Source of the DNA: Bacillota bacterium
Lineage (GTDB): Bacteria > Bacillota > SHA-98 > UBA4971
NCBI GenBank assembly: GCA_024653485.1
Contig: JANLFY010000005.1
Span: 124,001-188,000, forward strand
Length of the DNA stretch: 64,000 nt
Direction: 5' to 3'
How positions within the stretch are numbered: the stretch's first letter is position 1; every line of letters starts with the position of its first letter. A program made the translations under genes and the position numbers. Shown here in pieces: positions 34,585 through 43,744 of this stretch. The notes under the pieces were generated by a model, which was given only the letters and a program-made list of their open reading frames with translations, was not told the DNA's origin and did not search any database.

Positions 34585-34785
34585 TCATCGCGCGACCTCG
34601 TGTATCCGCAGCGCTACCCCCTCGAGACGATCCGCTCGGCTGATTCGGCCCCTTCCCCGCTCCGTGAGCAGAGCAGCCTGTGCGACGACGACAAGCGTCA
34701 AGAGCACCAGGAAAGCTAGCCAGAAGGCCCGCTCGAGGCGGACCAGGAGACTCTCATCCCGTGAGGAAGAGCCGCTACCGGACAT
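34585..34785 (-). CDS. Small single-pass membrane protein, unknown
   Basis: A 66-residue protein with one membrane helix (about residues 20-42) flanked by charged ends. It lies between the flavoprotein gene, whose stop it overlaps by 11 bases, and cmk. In Bacillus subtilis a small membrane protein gene (ypfB) sits beside cmk, so it may be an equivalent, but similarity is too weak to name it. Confidence 0.5.
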   Translation of the reverse strand: MSGSGSSSRDESLLVRLERAFWLAFLVLLTLVVVAQAALLTERGRGRISRADRLEGVALRIHEVAR

Positions 34786-36067
34786 CGCGAAACACCGCCT
34801 CTCCCATGGCGGCGGACAGCCCTGCCAGGAAACCCGTGGAGAACGCTGCTTGGAGGTTGAAACCGCCTGTGGTGCCGTCTACGTCCATCACTTCCCCAGC
34901 GAAATACAGCCCCGACACCAGCTTGGATCCCATGGTGTGCGGGTCTATCTCGTTCACGCTCACTCCTCCCGCTGTGACCATCGCTTCCTCAATCGGCCGC
35001 GTTCCTTTGATAGTGAGGACGAGTCCTTTGATGACGCGCCCCAGTGCAAGCCTTTCTTCGCGCGTCACCTGCGAAACCGGCTTCGTCCCGTCTATGTGCG
35101 CCTCGCGGACCAGCACGGAGATGAGCCTCGCCGGCATGAACTCGACAAGTGAGTTCGGAACCCGGCGACGAAAGTGACGGTCAAAAGCCTCAAGCAGCTC
35201 CCTGTCTATCTCAGCCAGGGTAAGCCCCGGCTTGAGGTCTATCACGAGACGCGCGGGGCCTTCCCCGCGCTCGAGGGCCAGAGCTATGTCCCTTGACAGA
35301 GCATGGACCACCGGCCCGGACACCCCGAAATGCGTGAAGAGCATGCCCCCGAATTCCGCGCCCAAAGACTGCTCCGCCACAAACGACTCCACCCTGACGT
35401 CTCTCAGCGCGAGACCGGCAAGGCTCGCGACCCACGGCTCCTCTGTCTCAAGAGGAACCAAGGACGCTCTGGGCTCCACTATCGTGTGGCCGAGCTCTCT
35501 CGCCATGCGGTAGCCGTCGCCGGTGGACCCAGTCATCGGGTGCGTCACCCCGCCCGTTGCGACCACCACCGCATCGCACGACACGAGCCCGGGGCTCATC
35601 GGCACCCTGCCCGCGACGACTCCCAGAACTCGACCGTCATCCGCCAAGATTCGGTCCGCCTCCCAGAGGCATCTCATCTCGACGCCCTTCTTTCGGGCGC
35701 ACGTCACCAAGGCGGTCAAAACGTCCCTTCCCACCCCAGAGAATGGGAAGACTCTCCCATCCCCTTCCACCACGCTCTCGACGCCCAAGTCTGAGAAGAA
35801 TCTCCTCAGTCTTGACGAGTCCAGCGCGGAGAAGGCGGAGTAGAGGAACTCGCCGTTGCCCGGCATCCCGGCCACAAGGCCCTGAACATCGGTGTCGTGA
35901 GTGAAGTTACACCTGCCCCCACCGGTGAGGAGGAGTTTGCGCCCAACCTCTGGGTTCCGTTCGAGCAACGTAACCCTCGCGCCCTTTCCTGCCGCCGCAA
36001 TCGCGGCCATGAGCCCGGCAGGCCCGCCTCCTATCACGACCACGCGTCGTCCTCCGCCAGACTTCAT
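34775..36067 (-). CDS. HI0933/BaiN-like FAD-dependent oxidoreductase
   Basis: A flavoprotein of the HI0933/YhiN family. Residues near the start form the FAD-binding GGGPAGLMAA, followed by GRKLLLTGGGRCNFTH, the family signature. Other blocks are VVATGGVTHPMTGSTGDGY, and near the C-terminus VTAGGVSVNEI and LYFAGEVMDVDG, which complete the FAD site. The substrate is unknown in most members; BaiN acts on bile-acid intermediates, but that should not be inferred here. ATG 36067 follows a short upstream in-frame ATG (36073). Confidence 0.9.
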   Translation of the reverse strand: MKSGGGRRVVVIGGGPAGLMAAIAAAGKGARVTLLERNPEVGRKLLLTGGGRCNFTHDTDVQGLVAGMPGNGEFLYSAFSALDSSRLRRFFSDLGVESVVEGDGRVFPFSGVGRDVLTALVTCARKKGVEMRCLWEADRILADDGRVLGVVAGRVPMSPGLVSCDAVVVATGGVTHPMTGSTGDGYRMARELGHTIVEPRASLVPLETEEPWVASLAGLALRDVRVESFVAEQSLGAEFGGMLFTHFGVSGPVVHALSRDIALALERGEGPARLVIDLKPGLTLAEIDRELLEAFDRHFRRRVPNSLVEFMPARLISVLVREAHIDGTKPVSQVTREERLALGRVIKGLVLTIKGTRPIEEAMVTAGGVSVNEIDPHTMGSKLVSGLYFAGEVMDVDGTTGGFNLQAAFSTGFLAGLSAAMGEAVFRDVR

Positions 36068-36159
36068 GCTCAACTCTCAGCAGACCTCGCACTCTATCTT
36101 TGGGGCCCTCGGTCGCCTGGGGCCCTGGTTTCGCACGCCACACTATTCTGCACAAAGCG

Positions 36160-36981
36160 TCAATATCCTTCCCACTCAGTTCCATCTTCATCCTCTGCCG
36201 CCACCGGCGCCTGGCGCTGGTCGCCGCTGCCAGGGCCTTTGGAACGCCCTGCGCGTCCCGCCGCTTTCGCCGCAAGGGTCTGCACCCATCGAACCTCGTC
36301 AGGGGTTAGCCGCCTCCACGACCCGACTTTCAGGTCGCCCAAGACGAGCCTCCCGAGGCGGGTCCTTCTCAAGTGCAGCACCGGGTGGCCCACGGCGGCG
36401 AGCATGTTCCGAACCTCGCGCTTCCTACCTTCGTGAATCTCGACCTCTATCACGGCTGACGTGGAGTCGCTTCTCAGCAACCTAACTCGCGCGGGCGATG
36501 TAACCACGTCTCCAAGCCTCACCCCGCCTCTGAGCGCCTCGAGCGCACGTTCGCCCGGCACGCCCCGCACTTGCGCTATGTAAGTCTTGGGCACCTCGAA
36601 CGCGGGATGAGTAAGGGCGTACGCCGCGTCTCCGTCATTCGTAAGAAGGATAAGGCCTTCGGTGTCGAAGTCCAGCCGGCCCACGGGGAAGAGTCTGTGA
36701 CGGTCGCGCGGGACGAGGTCGAGCACGGTTGGGCGACCTTGAGGATCCCGAGCCGTGCTGATGTAGCCGGCAGGTTTATTGAGCAGATAGTACACTCTGG
36801 AGTCATCGATGGTGATGGGTCTTCCGTCGACACTGACCTTGGCGCGGGACGGGTCCACCCTCGCCCCCGGCTCGCGAATCACCACGCCGTCCACTTGCAC
36901 GCGGCCCTGCCTGATGATGTCGGCACTGTGCCTTCTTGAAGCAACTCCCGCCCGCGCGAGCACCCTCTGAAGCCTCTCCAT
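36160..36981 (-). CDS. rluB: 23S rRNA pseudouridine synthase, RluB/RsuA family
   Basis: An N-terminal S4 RNA-binding domain (RLQRVLARAGVASRR) precedes the synthase domain with the catalytic-Asp block VGRLDFDTEGLILLTND, LNKPAGYISTA, and HEGRKREVRNMLAAVGHPV. It most resembles RluB, which modifies helix 89 of 23S rRNA, but the exact target is inferred. ATG 36981 is preferred over 36993 by family alignment. The C-terminal 30 residues are disordered and acidic. Confidence 0.9.
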   Translation of the reverse strand: MERLQRVLARAGVASRRHSADIIRQGRVQVDGVVIREPGARVDPSRAKVSVDGRPITIDDSRVYYLLNKPAGYISTARDPQGRPTVLDLVPRDRHRLFPVGRLDFDTEGLILLTNDGDAAYALTHPAFEVPKTYIAQVRGVPGERALEALRGGVRLGDVVTSPARVRLLRSDSTSAVIEVEIHEGRKREVRNMLAAVGHPVLHLRRTRLGRLVLGDLKVGSWRRLTPDEVRWVQTLAAKAAGRAGRSKGPGSGDQRQAPVAAEDEDGTEWEGY

Positions 36982-37002
36982 GGCAAGACCCACCGGCCGT
37001 GG

Positions 37003-37653
37003 TTACCTCATCTTCTTCAGCCTATCCAGGCTCTCGACTGAGCCGAGGATCACGAGAACGTCCCCCTCGCGGACCCGGTCATCCGCTCCCGGGGAGACCT
37101 TCACGGTGTCGCCGCTGCGAATGGCCACCACGTTTGCTCCGAAGCGAGTTCGAAGGTTCAGCTCTCTCAGGGTCTTGTCCTCGAATTCCTCGGTCGCCAC
37201 GATCTCCGCCACTCCGTAGTCAGGAGACAGCTCGATGTATTCCAGGATATTGGATGAACCCAGGCTGTTGGCCAGTCTGACTCCCATGTCCCGCTCTGGG
37301 TACACCACGCGATCAACGCCCAGTTTCTCGAGCAGTCTCCCGTGAAGCTCGTCTGTGGCCTTGGCGACCACCTGCCCGACTCCGATCTCCTTCAGTATCA
37401 TGCACGCTAGTATGCTCGACCTGATGTCGTGGCCCACCGTCACGACCGCGACGTCCACGTTGCGGATCCCCAGCGCCCGGAGAGCCTCTTCATCGGTGGC
37501 ATCTGCCTGTACCGCGTGGGTCACGTCATCGGCGACGTGTTGCACCTTGTCAGGGTCTACATCGATGGCAAGAACCTCGTGACCCATCTTGCTGAGAGCC
37601 CTGGCCACGCTCGTGCCGAATTTCCCAAGACCGATCACTGCGAATTGACGCAC
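37003..37653 (-). CDS. KtrA/TrkA-like potassium-channel regulatory protein
   Basis: A cytoplasmic RCK protein. The N-terminal Rossmann domain has IGLGKFGTSVARAL and the Asp after it (IDVDP) that binds NAD(H) or ADP/ATP. The C-terminal TrkA-C domain ends near LVILGSVESLD. It would gate a KtrB/TrkH-type potassium transporter, yet none is encoded near it. GTG 37653 has GGAG nine bases upstream, whereas ATG 37662 directly abuts the ribosome site. Confidence 0.9.
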   Translation of the reverse strand: MRQFAVIGLGKFGTSVARALSKMGHEVLAIDVDPDKVQHVADDVTHAVQADATDEEALRALGIRNVDVAVVTVGHDIRSSILACMILKEIGVGQVVAKATDELHGRLLEKLGVDRVVYPERDMGVRLANSLGSSNILEYIELSPDYGVAEIVATEEFEDKTLRELNLRTRFGANVVAIRSGDTVKVSPGADDRVREGDVLVILGSVESLDRLKKMR

Positions 37654-37812
37654 AGATATCATCTCCGTTCAGGCTGTACAGTAATCGGCGGGCAGGCGAA
37701 GCACACGGAGCAGCGGTGCGCCCGCCAACCCTCCAGCGGAAAGGTTCCCTGCCTTCAGGAAGATTCTACTGCACAGCCAAGGAGAATGCAAGTTGAGGAA
37801 AAGGAGGAGGGC

Positions 37813-38274
37813 TCACTGGACCCCGCCCTGAACGTTCGGCCTCTGCGCGGAGACCTCAGAGGCAGGTGGGCTCTGGCGCCTTCTTGCGGACATTTGTCCC
37901 AAGAGGGAGGGCACGACGTCGATGAGCCTGTCGATGATGGCTCCCCCGTCAACAGGCAACGCGCGGATCTGTCCCTGCCCTACCACGAGGAAGGCCACTG
38001 GCTGCACGGTTATCCCGGCTCCCGCCCCGCCGCCGAACGGAAGGGCCTCCTCTCCATTCTCCGTGGCCCCCTTGGCATGGCCCAAGGCGCCGCCGCCTGC
38101 CGCTTGAAACTCGCTACCGCCTGCGGCAAACCCAAAGGTCACTCGCGATACCGGCAGGATGACCGTCCCGTCCGGGGTTTCCACGGGATCCCCCAGGATG
38201 GTGTTGACGTCGACCATCTCCTTTATGCTGTCCATGGTCGTCTTCATGAGCGCCTCTATCGGGTGGTCGGGCAT
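37813..38274 (-). CDS. gerW: GerW-family sporulation protein (YtfJ)
   Basis: A forespore protein needed in Bacillus subtilis for germination with alanine. The N-terminus HPIEALMKTTMDSIKEMVDVN is followed by GDPVETPDGTVILPVS, a Gly-rich GGGAGAGITVQPVAFLVV, and a C-terminal variable tail. It forms the last gene of the scpA-scpB-DUF2953-gerW run; in B. subtilis ytfI/ytfJ have the same neighbourhood. Its ATG lies inside the DUF2953 gene's last 19 bases. GGAGG is 11 bases upstream. Confidence 0.9.
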   Translation of the reverse strand: MPDHPIEALMKTTMDSIKEMVDVNTILGDPVETPDGTVILPVSRVTFGFAAGGSEFQAAGGGALGHAKGATENGEEALPFGGGAGAGITVQPVAFLVVGQGQIRALPVDGGAIIDRLIDVVPSLLGQMSARRRQSPPASEVSAQRPNVQGGVQ

Positions 38275-38939
38275 GACACACGTCGCCTCCTGCGCCTGTT
38301 CTGTATACCCTGTAGGATAATATAACCTGGCGTGAGAGCCACTATGCAGTCCACGGCGACGTCGAGCCCAGCGCGGTCGTAGCGAGGCGTGATCGCTATC
38401 TCGGGTTTTCCCGCAGCGAACCTGAGAGGCACGGGACATGCGGCGAGGCAGGCATTGACGAGCGCGTAAGTCAGTCCCACGCCGATGGCGCTCGTCGCGG
38501 CCTCCCCGGACCCGAGCTCCACACGGATTCGAAGCATCTTGACGTCCAGGCCCGTAGACCTCAACGCAGAGAAAAGGAAGCGCCCTATGCGCCCTCTCAC
38601 ATCACGCCAGCGGCGCGGCCCTTGTTGGACGCGGGCGCCGCCCGACCCCCCAAGGGCCCGGGAGCGCGCCCACAAACGCGACACCCATTCCGCCAAGACC
38701 GACGTCAGGTCTTCGCCTACCCCTGTCACCTCCCCGCCGCTCGTGTCCTCGACGCGTGAAGCACTCCGATAGACACTAAGCCACACGAGGCCCGACAGGA
38801 CGCCCACCCACACGCGGATGATGTTGCGACCAGCAGTTCTGACGAAACGGACCGACACCTTCAGCGGAAGCATTGCGAGGATGAGTATGAGCGCGGCGAT
38901 GCCCGGGATAAAGGCTAAGACGATGACAGCCCAGCGCAA
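38256..38939 (-). CDS. DUF2953 membrane-associated protein
   Basis: One N-terminal membrane helix, then a mainly soluble part. Similar to YtfI-type DUF2953 proteins that precede gerW/ytfJ in spore formers; function unknown. TTG 38939 is chosen because GGAGG lies eight bases upstream and the helix then begins at once; longer upstream starts run into scpB in another frame. The C-terminal VNACLAACPVPLRFA, then FAAGKPEIAITPRYD, is the most family-like part. Confidence 0.8.
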   Translation of the reverse strand: MRWAVIVLAFIPGIAALILILAMLPLKVSVRFVRTAGRNIIRVWVGVLSGLVWLSVYRSASRVEDTSGGEVTGVGEDLTSVLAEWVSRLWARSRALGGSGGARVQQGPRRWRDVRGRIGRFLFSALRSTGLDVKMLRIRVELGSGEAATSAIGVGLTYALVNACLAACPVPLRFAAGKPEIAITPRYDRAGLDVAVDCIVALTPGYIILQGIQNRRRRRRVSCPTTR

Positions 38940-39045
38940 CTCGGTCGCCTCCGCCCTCGCATCTGCGCGGCAGGTTGAAGTATCGGAAAGGTCACGGGCG
39001 CTCCGGCCGTCCTCCCAGACCGCAATCCATTGCGCCCAAACGCTA

Positions 39046-39639
39046 TTATTCCCTGGAAGCCCGTCGGAGAACCCTTTGATCAGGCGACCGCCTGGCTGTG
39101 GACCTGAGCCCGAAGCCCGGGAGCGTTGCCACGTCTCCTTCGATCGGTGGGAGGTCGTCAAGGGATGCCAGGCCGAACCAGCGAAGGAACTCCGGAGTGG
39201 TTCCGTACAAGACCGGCCGTCCAGGCGCCTTCTTGCGGCCGACCGGTCGCACCAACCCGCGCTCGATCAACGTGTTGAGCACGCCGTCGACTCTCACGCC
39301 GCGGATGGCTTCCAGCTCGGCCCTGGTGATGGGCTGCTTATAGGCTATCATGGCCACCGTCTCGAGAGCAGGTTTGGAAAGCGCCTGCCGGGTCCCGACG
39401 TTCAGCCTGGCTATGTAGTCGGCGTGCGCGGGCCTGGTCGCCATCTGATAACCGCCCGCCACGAATACGATCTGCATCCCGCGATTCTTCTCGTCATACT
39501 CCCTCCTGAGGTCGTCCACGATGGCGTCAGCCGTACGAACGTCGATCCCGAGTATTTCCCCCATCTCACGCGCGGTGACCGGACGAGGCGACGCGAACAC
39601 CATCGCCTCGATGGCGGCTCTGGCTTCCCTATACTCCAT
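39046..39639 (-). CDS. scpB: Segregation and condensation protein B
   Basis: Subunit of the SMC-ScpAB condensin that compacts and segregates the chromosome. Two winged-helix domains are visible, with the typical AIEAMVFASPRPVTAREM start and LETVAMIAYKQPITRAELEAIRGV, then YGTTPEFLRWFGL. It overlaps the end of scpA by 11 bases and is translated with it. Confidence 0.95.
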   Translation of the reverse strand: MEYREARAAIEAMVFASPRPVTAREMGEILGIDVRTADAIVDDLRREYDEKNRGMQIVFVAGGYQMATRPAHADYIARLNVGTRQALSKPALETVAMIAYKQPITRAELEAIRGVRVDGVLNTLIERGLVRPVGRKKAPGRPVLYGTTPEFLRWFGLASLDDLPPIEGDVATLPGFGLRSTARRSPDQRVLRRASRE

Positions 39640-40423
39640 GATCAGAGCCTCCGGTCGCTGGCATTATCAGGATGTCCCCGAAATGAGCATCCTGCCGCAC
39701 AACCGCCTTGGCAAGCCTTATTAGCTCCAAGAGCGCAAGGAATACCGCTATCACCTCGGAACGGGTTATGGCTGCGCCTTCGAAGAGCTCGCGGAACACG
39801 AGCCTGCCGTTGCGATGGAGCCGGGCGAGGATGGCGTCCATCTTGTCCTCTATCGAGAGGTCGTCCTCAGGTAGTGCGGTGAACTCGTCCTCCGAGACTC
39901 CTTCGAGCACCCTTCGGAGCGCTTGAACGAGGTCGGAAAGGCTTACTCCCCCGCTAAGGCGCGCGCTGCATGCTTCGGACGGGAGAGAGTCGCGAAGGTA
40001 CACCAGGCGCCACGCTTCATCGCGCCTAGCAAGCTCCTCGACCGCTTCTTTGAAAACGCGGTACTCCATCAGGTGTGCTATGAGTGCGGTATCTCCGTCC
40101 TCCCGGCCCCCCTCTGCTCCACCACTGTCGGTATCCCAGGCAGCCCCCTCGTTTTCGCCGGACTCTGCTTGCGATTCGCCTGCCTGCGGCTCCGGTGGTA
40201 GGAGGGCTTTCGCCTTCGCGGCGATCAGGTTGCTCGCCGCCGCAAGCAGCCCGCCCACATCTTCTAGACCAGGCTTTCCCGAGCGCTCGAGTTCCTCAAA
40301 GCAGGTTTGGATGACCTCGTAAACCGAAACTGACAGGGCGTCGACGTCCCCTCTCTCCACTGCCCTGGCAAGATCCTCGAGCGTGCCTGAAAAGCCTGGG
40401 ATGTTCACCTGCATGGTGGTCAA
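39629..40423 (-). CDS. scpA: Segregation and condensation protein A
   Basis: The kleisin subunit of SMC-ScpAB. It begins near FSGTLEDLARAVERGDVD, the N-terminal helical domain that binds the SMC neck, has a central acidic variable region (about residues 90-120), and ends in a winged helix (FLALLELIRLAKAVVRQD). The N-terminal part is more divergent than usual: the common FDGPLDLLLHLI is altered to FSGTLEDLARAV. A TTG overlaps the trpS stop, and ATG 40414 is an alternative start. Confidence 0.9.
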   Translation of the reverse strand: MTTMQVNIPGFSGTLEDLARAVERGDVDALSVSVYEVIQTCFEELERSGKPGLEDVGGLLAAASNLIAAKAKALLPPEPQAGESQAESGENEGAAWDTDSGGAEGGREDGDTALIAHLMEYRVFKEAVEELARRDEAWRLVYLRDSLPSEACSARLSGGVSLSDLVQALRRVLEGVSEDEFTALPEDDLSIEDKMDAILARLHRNGRLVFRELFEGAAITRSEVIAVFLALLELIRLAKAVVRQDAHFGDILIMPATGGSDHGV

Positions 40424-41400
40424 ATCCGCATCGCCTTCCTGACTTCCTCCAGGGTCGCCTCGGCGATCGCACGCGCCCGCCTCGCCCCATCAGATAGAAT
40501 GTCGTCCACCAGACTTGGATCTCTTTCCAACACGCGTCTGCGTTCCCGGATGGGCTCGAGGAACTCGTTCACCGCGTCCGCCAGTCGCCTCTTGCACTCC
40601 ACGCACCCTATGCCTGCGTTCTCACACTCCCGGGTTATGTGGTCTATCATCGTGCGCGAGAACACCCTGTGGAGCGCGTGCACTGAGCACACACCGGGAT
40701 GCCCAGGATCTTGCCGCCGTATCCTGGCAGGATCCGTGATCATGTTCTCTATGGCCTTGCGCACCTCGCCAGCGCTGGCCGACATCTCTATGACATTGTT
40801 GTAGCTCTTGCTCATTTTCCGTCCGTCGGTGCCCGGAAGTAGGACGACCTCGTTCAGCTTGGCCTGCGGCTCAGGGAACACGGGACCATACAGGAAGTTG
40901 AACCGCCTGGCGATCTCCCGAGCAAGCTCCAAATGAGGCAGCTGATCCTCGCCGACCGGCACCGCGTCGGCCTTGTACACGAGGATGTCTGCCGCCATCA
41001 AGACTGGGTACCCCAGGAACCCGTGGGTCATTATCTCCCGTCCCTCGAGCTCGCGAAGCTGATCCTTGTACGTGGGGCAACGCTCAAGCCAAGACAGCGG
41101 CGTGATCATTGAGAACAGCAAAGATAGCTCGGCGTGCTGTTTGACGTCGGACTGCCGCATGATTACGCTCTTCTCCGGGTCTATCCCGGCAGCGAGGTAA
41201 TCCATCACGATTTCCCTGGTATTCGACTTGATCTCGCTCGTGTCCTCGTATGCCGTGGTCAATGCGTGCCAGTCCACGACTCCGTACACGCAATCGTACT
41301 CATCTTGAAGCCTGACCCAATTCACGAGGGCACCGAAGAGGTTTCCCAAGTGCAACTTCCCGGTGGGTCGCATGCCACTGAATATCCTTGGTTTCGCCAT
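40420..41400 (-). CDS. trpS: Tryptophanyl-tRNA synthetase
   Basis: Class I aminoacyl-tRNA synthetase charging tRNA-Trp. The HIGH equivalent is PTGKLHLGN and the KMSKS loop is GRKMSKSYNN. ADILVYKADAVPVGEDQ forms part of the Trp pocket. ATG 41400 has GGAGGGG eight bases upstream; a longer open frame to 41454 is unlikely. The C-terminal helical anticodon-binding region is intact. No T-box leader is visible upstream. Confidence 0.96.
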   Translation of the reverse strand: MAKPRIFSGMRPTGKLHLGNLFGALVNWVRLQDEYDCVYGVVDWHALTTAYEDTSEIKSNTREIVMDYLAAGIDPEKSVIMRQSDVKQHAELSLLFSMITPLSWLERCPTYKDQLRELEGREIMTHGFLGYPVLMAADILVYKADAVPVGEDQLPHLELAREIARRFNFLYGPVFPEPQAKLNEVVLLPGTDGRKMSKSYNNVIEMSASAGEVRKAIENMITDPARIRRQDPGHPGVCSVHALHRVFSRTMIDHITRECENAGIGCVECKRRLADAVNEFLEPIRERRRVLERDPSLVDDILSDGARRARAIAEATLEEVRKAMRI

Positions 41401-41460
41401 ACACGCATCCCCTCCATCATCCCTCGTCCGCCGCCGTGCCGCGCCTGCCGTCAACCGGAC

Positions 41461-42042
41461 TCAAAACAGCCTCTGTCCGAGCACCAGCAGCGCCAGTAGA
41501 CTCATTATCGGAGCCACGATTATCCTCGTCGCGCCGCTGAATACGAGAAGCAGGAGAATGAATGGACCATAAGACTCTAGTTGATGGTAAACATAGAGAT
41601 TCCTGCCGCGGAGCACCCCAAGCAACAGCCTCGAGCCATCCAGCGGAGGAACGGGTATCAAGTTAAACGCCGCTAGACCAAGGTTTATGATGATCCCCGA
41701 GACGACCAGCCGCCCCAGGGCATAGGGCATTGCGATCCCCATTCTCAAAGGTATCGCCAACAGGAAAGCCAGGGCCACGTTGGCGAGGGGCCCAGCCACG
41801 CCAACCAGCATCATCCCGCGTCTCCAGTCCTTGAAATACGCGGGATTGACCGGGACAGGCTTGGCCCACCCGAATCGTTGGGTGAGGATGAGCGTGAGGG
41901 TCCCGAATACGTCCAGGTGGGCCAGGGGATTGAGCGTCAGCCTCCCTTGCCACCTCGCGGTCGGGTCGCCCAGAGCGTTCGCCATCGCGGCATGGGCGCA
42001 TTCGTGAACGGTCAGGGACAAGAGTATTATCGGCAGCGTCAC
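41461..42042 (-). CDS. Site-2-protease-like M50 family membrane metalloprotease
   Basis: An intramembrane zinc protease of the short, cytoplasmic-topology M50 group. The zinc site is HECAH in the first helix (HExxH) with the later NLIPVPPLDGSRLL carrying the third ligand Asp. GPLANVALAFL is the usual second element. Four to five membrane helices are predicted. GTG 42042 is the only start found; the next upstream codons have no start, and an in-frame TGA lies before them. Substrate unknown. Confidence 0.9.
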   Translation of the reverse strand: MTLPIILLSLTVHECAHAAMANALGDPTARWQGRLTLNPLAHLDVFGTLTLILTQRFGWAKPVPVNPAYFKDWRRGMMLVGVAGPLANVALAFLLAIPLRMGIAMPYALGRLVVSGIIINLGLAAFNLIPVPPLDGSRLLLGVLRGRNLYVYHQLESYGPFILLLLVFSGATRIIVAPIMSLLALLVLGQRLF

Positions 42043-42191
42043 CAGGATGGCAGCGAGATCCAGCGTCCATTCCCCCCGCGCGTATCATGATTGGGCAATA
42101 CTCCGGCTGGTCGCCGGTTTCCTGCCGGGCAGAACCGGTGGCCTCCGCTTCTCTTGAGGGTCTCTCTTGGGGGCCGCTCACTCGGGGCCGC

Positions 42192-43550
42192 TCAAGCGGT
42201 ACCCACACTGCTCAGGTACGGTGAGGCATCGTCTGCTAGCTCCAGCCTGGCCGGGATTCGATCGCGCGCAGCCACGTCCTGGTATGCCTCTCTCGCGACC
42301 ACTACGTCAGCCACTCCTGCCCTCACGAAGACGACCGCGGGCCTGGGGTATCTGTTGTAGTTGCTCGACATTGAGTAGTTGTACGCCCCCGTGCTCAGCA
42401 CAGCCAGGATATCGCCCGTCTTGAGGCGCGGAAGGAATATGTCTCGTATGAGCATGTCCCCCGATTCGCAGTGTCTGCCCGCAATTGAGACTCTTTCCTC
42501 AGGAGGCGAGAGCGGTCTCGTCACCGAGACTGCCTCGTAACACGCCTTATATAGCGCCACTCTGGGGTTATCGGCAAGTCCGCCGTCCACTGTCACGTAC
42601 TTGCGAACACCGGGGATCTCTTTCACGGAGCCCACCGTGTAGAGCGTCGTGCCCGCCTCGCCCACGATGTAGCGTCCGGGCTCCACCATCAACCGAGGTG
42701 GCTCCAACCCGTGCGCGAGGCACTTCTCCCGAACGACCTTGGAGATCACGGAGGCGTACTTCCCAAGCGGAACCCTCTCATCCCCGGAGGTGTACCTCAC
42801 CCCGAGCCCACCCCCGAGGTTCACCTCTCGAACTGAGTAGCCCGTGGCCTTCTTCACTTCAGCGGCAAAGTCCATGACGATCGCAGCCGCCATCGCGAAG
42901 GGCTTCACGGACAGTATCTGCGAGCCGATGTGACAGTGCAGGCCCTCGAGGATCAGGAACTCGCTCGCGTGCGCCCTTTTCACGGCCGCCATGGCCTGGC
43001 CGTTCTCAATTCCCAGACCGAATTTCGAGTCGAGCTGCCCCGTGCGTATGTAGTCGTGAGTGTGAGCATCGATGCCGGGTGTGAGGCGGATCTGAACGTG
43101 TACCCTCCTCATGAACCTGCGCGCAACGTCCTCGATGAGGTCCAGCTCCGACAAGTTGTCCACCACGAATCTCAAAACACCTGCGCGGACGCCCATCTCA
43201 ATCTCGTCAAGGGACTTGTTGTTTCCGTGAAAGAGGACGCGCGCGGGAGGAAACCCCGCCTGGAGCGCCGTGTACAGCTCGCCCCCTGACGCCACGTCCA
43301 GCCCCAAACCCTCCTGGTGGACGAGCCTGCACATGGCCAGCGTGGAAAACGCCTTGCTCGCGTATGCCACGAACGTATTCGGATACGCGCGGGCAAGCAC
43401 CCCCGCCATCTCGCGGCACCTCGCCCGGATCTCGTCTTCATCCATGACGTACAACGGGGTGCCGAAGTCCTTCGCCAGCCGGTCACAAGCGCACCCGCCG
43501 ATCTCCAGTCTTCCGTCGTCGGTGATCCTCATCGTCCCACGCAAATCCAC
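42192..43550 (-). CDS. lysA: Diaminopimelate decarboxylase
   Basis: PLP enzyme for the last step of lysine synthesis. The PLP-Lys is in FVAYASKAFSTLAM, with the Gly-rich VNLGGGLGVRYT, EPGRYIVGEAG, and the CESGDML active-site Cys near the end. The start is GTG 43550 (GGAG five bases upstream) or ATG 43532. The upstream ATG 43607 lies inside the -10 box of the promoter at 43606-43634 and cannot be used from it. Confidence 0.95.
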   Translation of the reverse strand: MDLRGTMRITDDGRLEIGGCACDRLAKDFGTPLYVMDEDEIRARCREMAGVLARAYPNTFVAYASKAFSTLAMCRLVHQEGLGLDVASGGELYTALQAGFPPARVLFHGNNKSLDEIEMGVRAGVLRFVVDNLSELDLIEDVARRFMRRVHVQIRLTPGIDAHTHDYIRTGQLDSKFGLGIENGQAMAAVKRAHASEFLILEGLHCHIGSQILSVKPFAMAAAIVMDFAAEVKKATGYSVREVNLGGGLGVRYTSGDERVPLGKYASVISKVVREKCLAHGLEPPRLMVEPGRYIVGEAGTTLYTVGSVKEIPGVRKYVTVDGGLADNPRVALYKACYEAVSVTRPLSPPEERVSIAGRHCESGDMLIRDIFLPRLKTGDILAVLSTGAYNYSMSSNYNRYPRPAVVFVRAGVADVVVAREAYQDVAARDRIPARLELADDASPYLSSVGTA

Positions 43551-43605
43551 TCGTTCTCCGCTCCCATTCGCACACAGGTTGAGTCGACGGGCCGTGGTTT
43601 TCTCC

Positions 43606-43634
43606 ATAATAGCACGCACGCTGGGACGGGTCAA
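43606..43634 (-). promoter_or_regulatory. Sigma-A promoter of lysA
   Basis: On the minus strand, TTGACC (43629-43634), a 17-base spacer and TATTAT (43606-43611), with an extended -10 TGC in front. It excludes lysA starts upstream of about 43600. Confidence 0.75.
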
Positions 43635-43744
43635 GAAAACGAGAAGCGGCCTCCGAGCGGGCGCGGCGAGAAGGATCAGAGCCTGAAGCACACCCCCTCC
43701 CACGATGCAAGCTTATGCTTGCGGCGCGCTCCTTGTTCCGACTC

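Noticed and set aside
42170-42194. Repeat of GGGGCCGCTCA at the end of lysA
   Set aside because: Two short copies 14 bases apart in GC-rich sequence; may be chance, no function suggested.
43707-43722. lysA-upstream hairpin GCAAGC-TTAT-GCTTGC as a terminator
   Set aside because: Only six pairs and no T-run; kept as a possible minor structure but not called.
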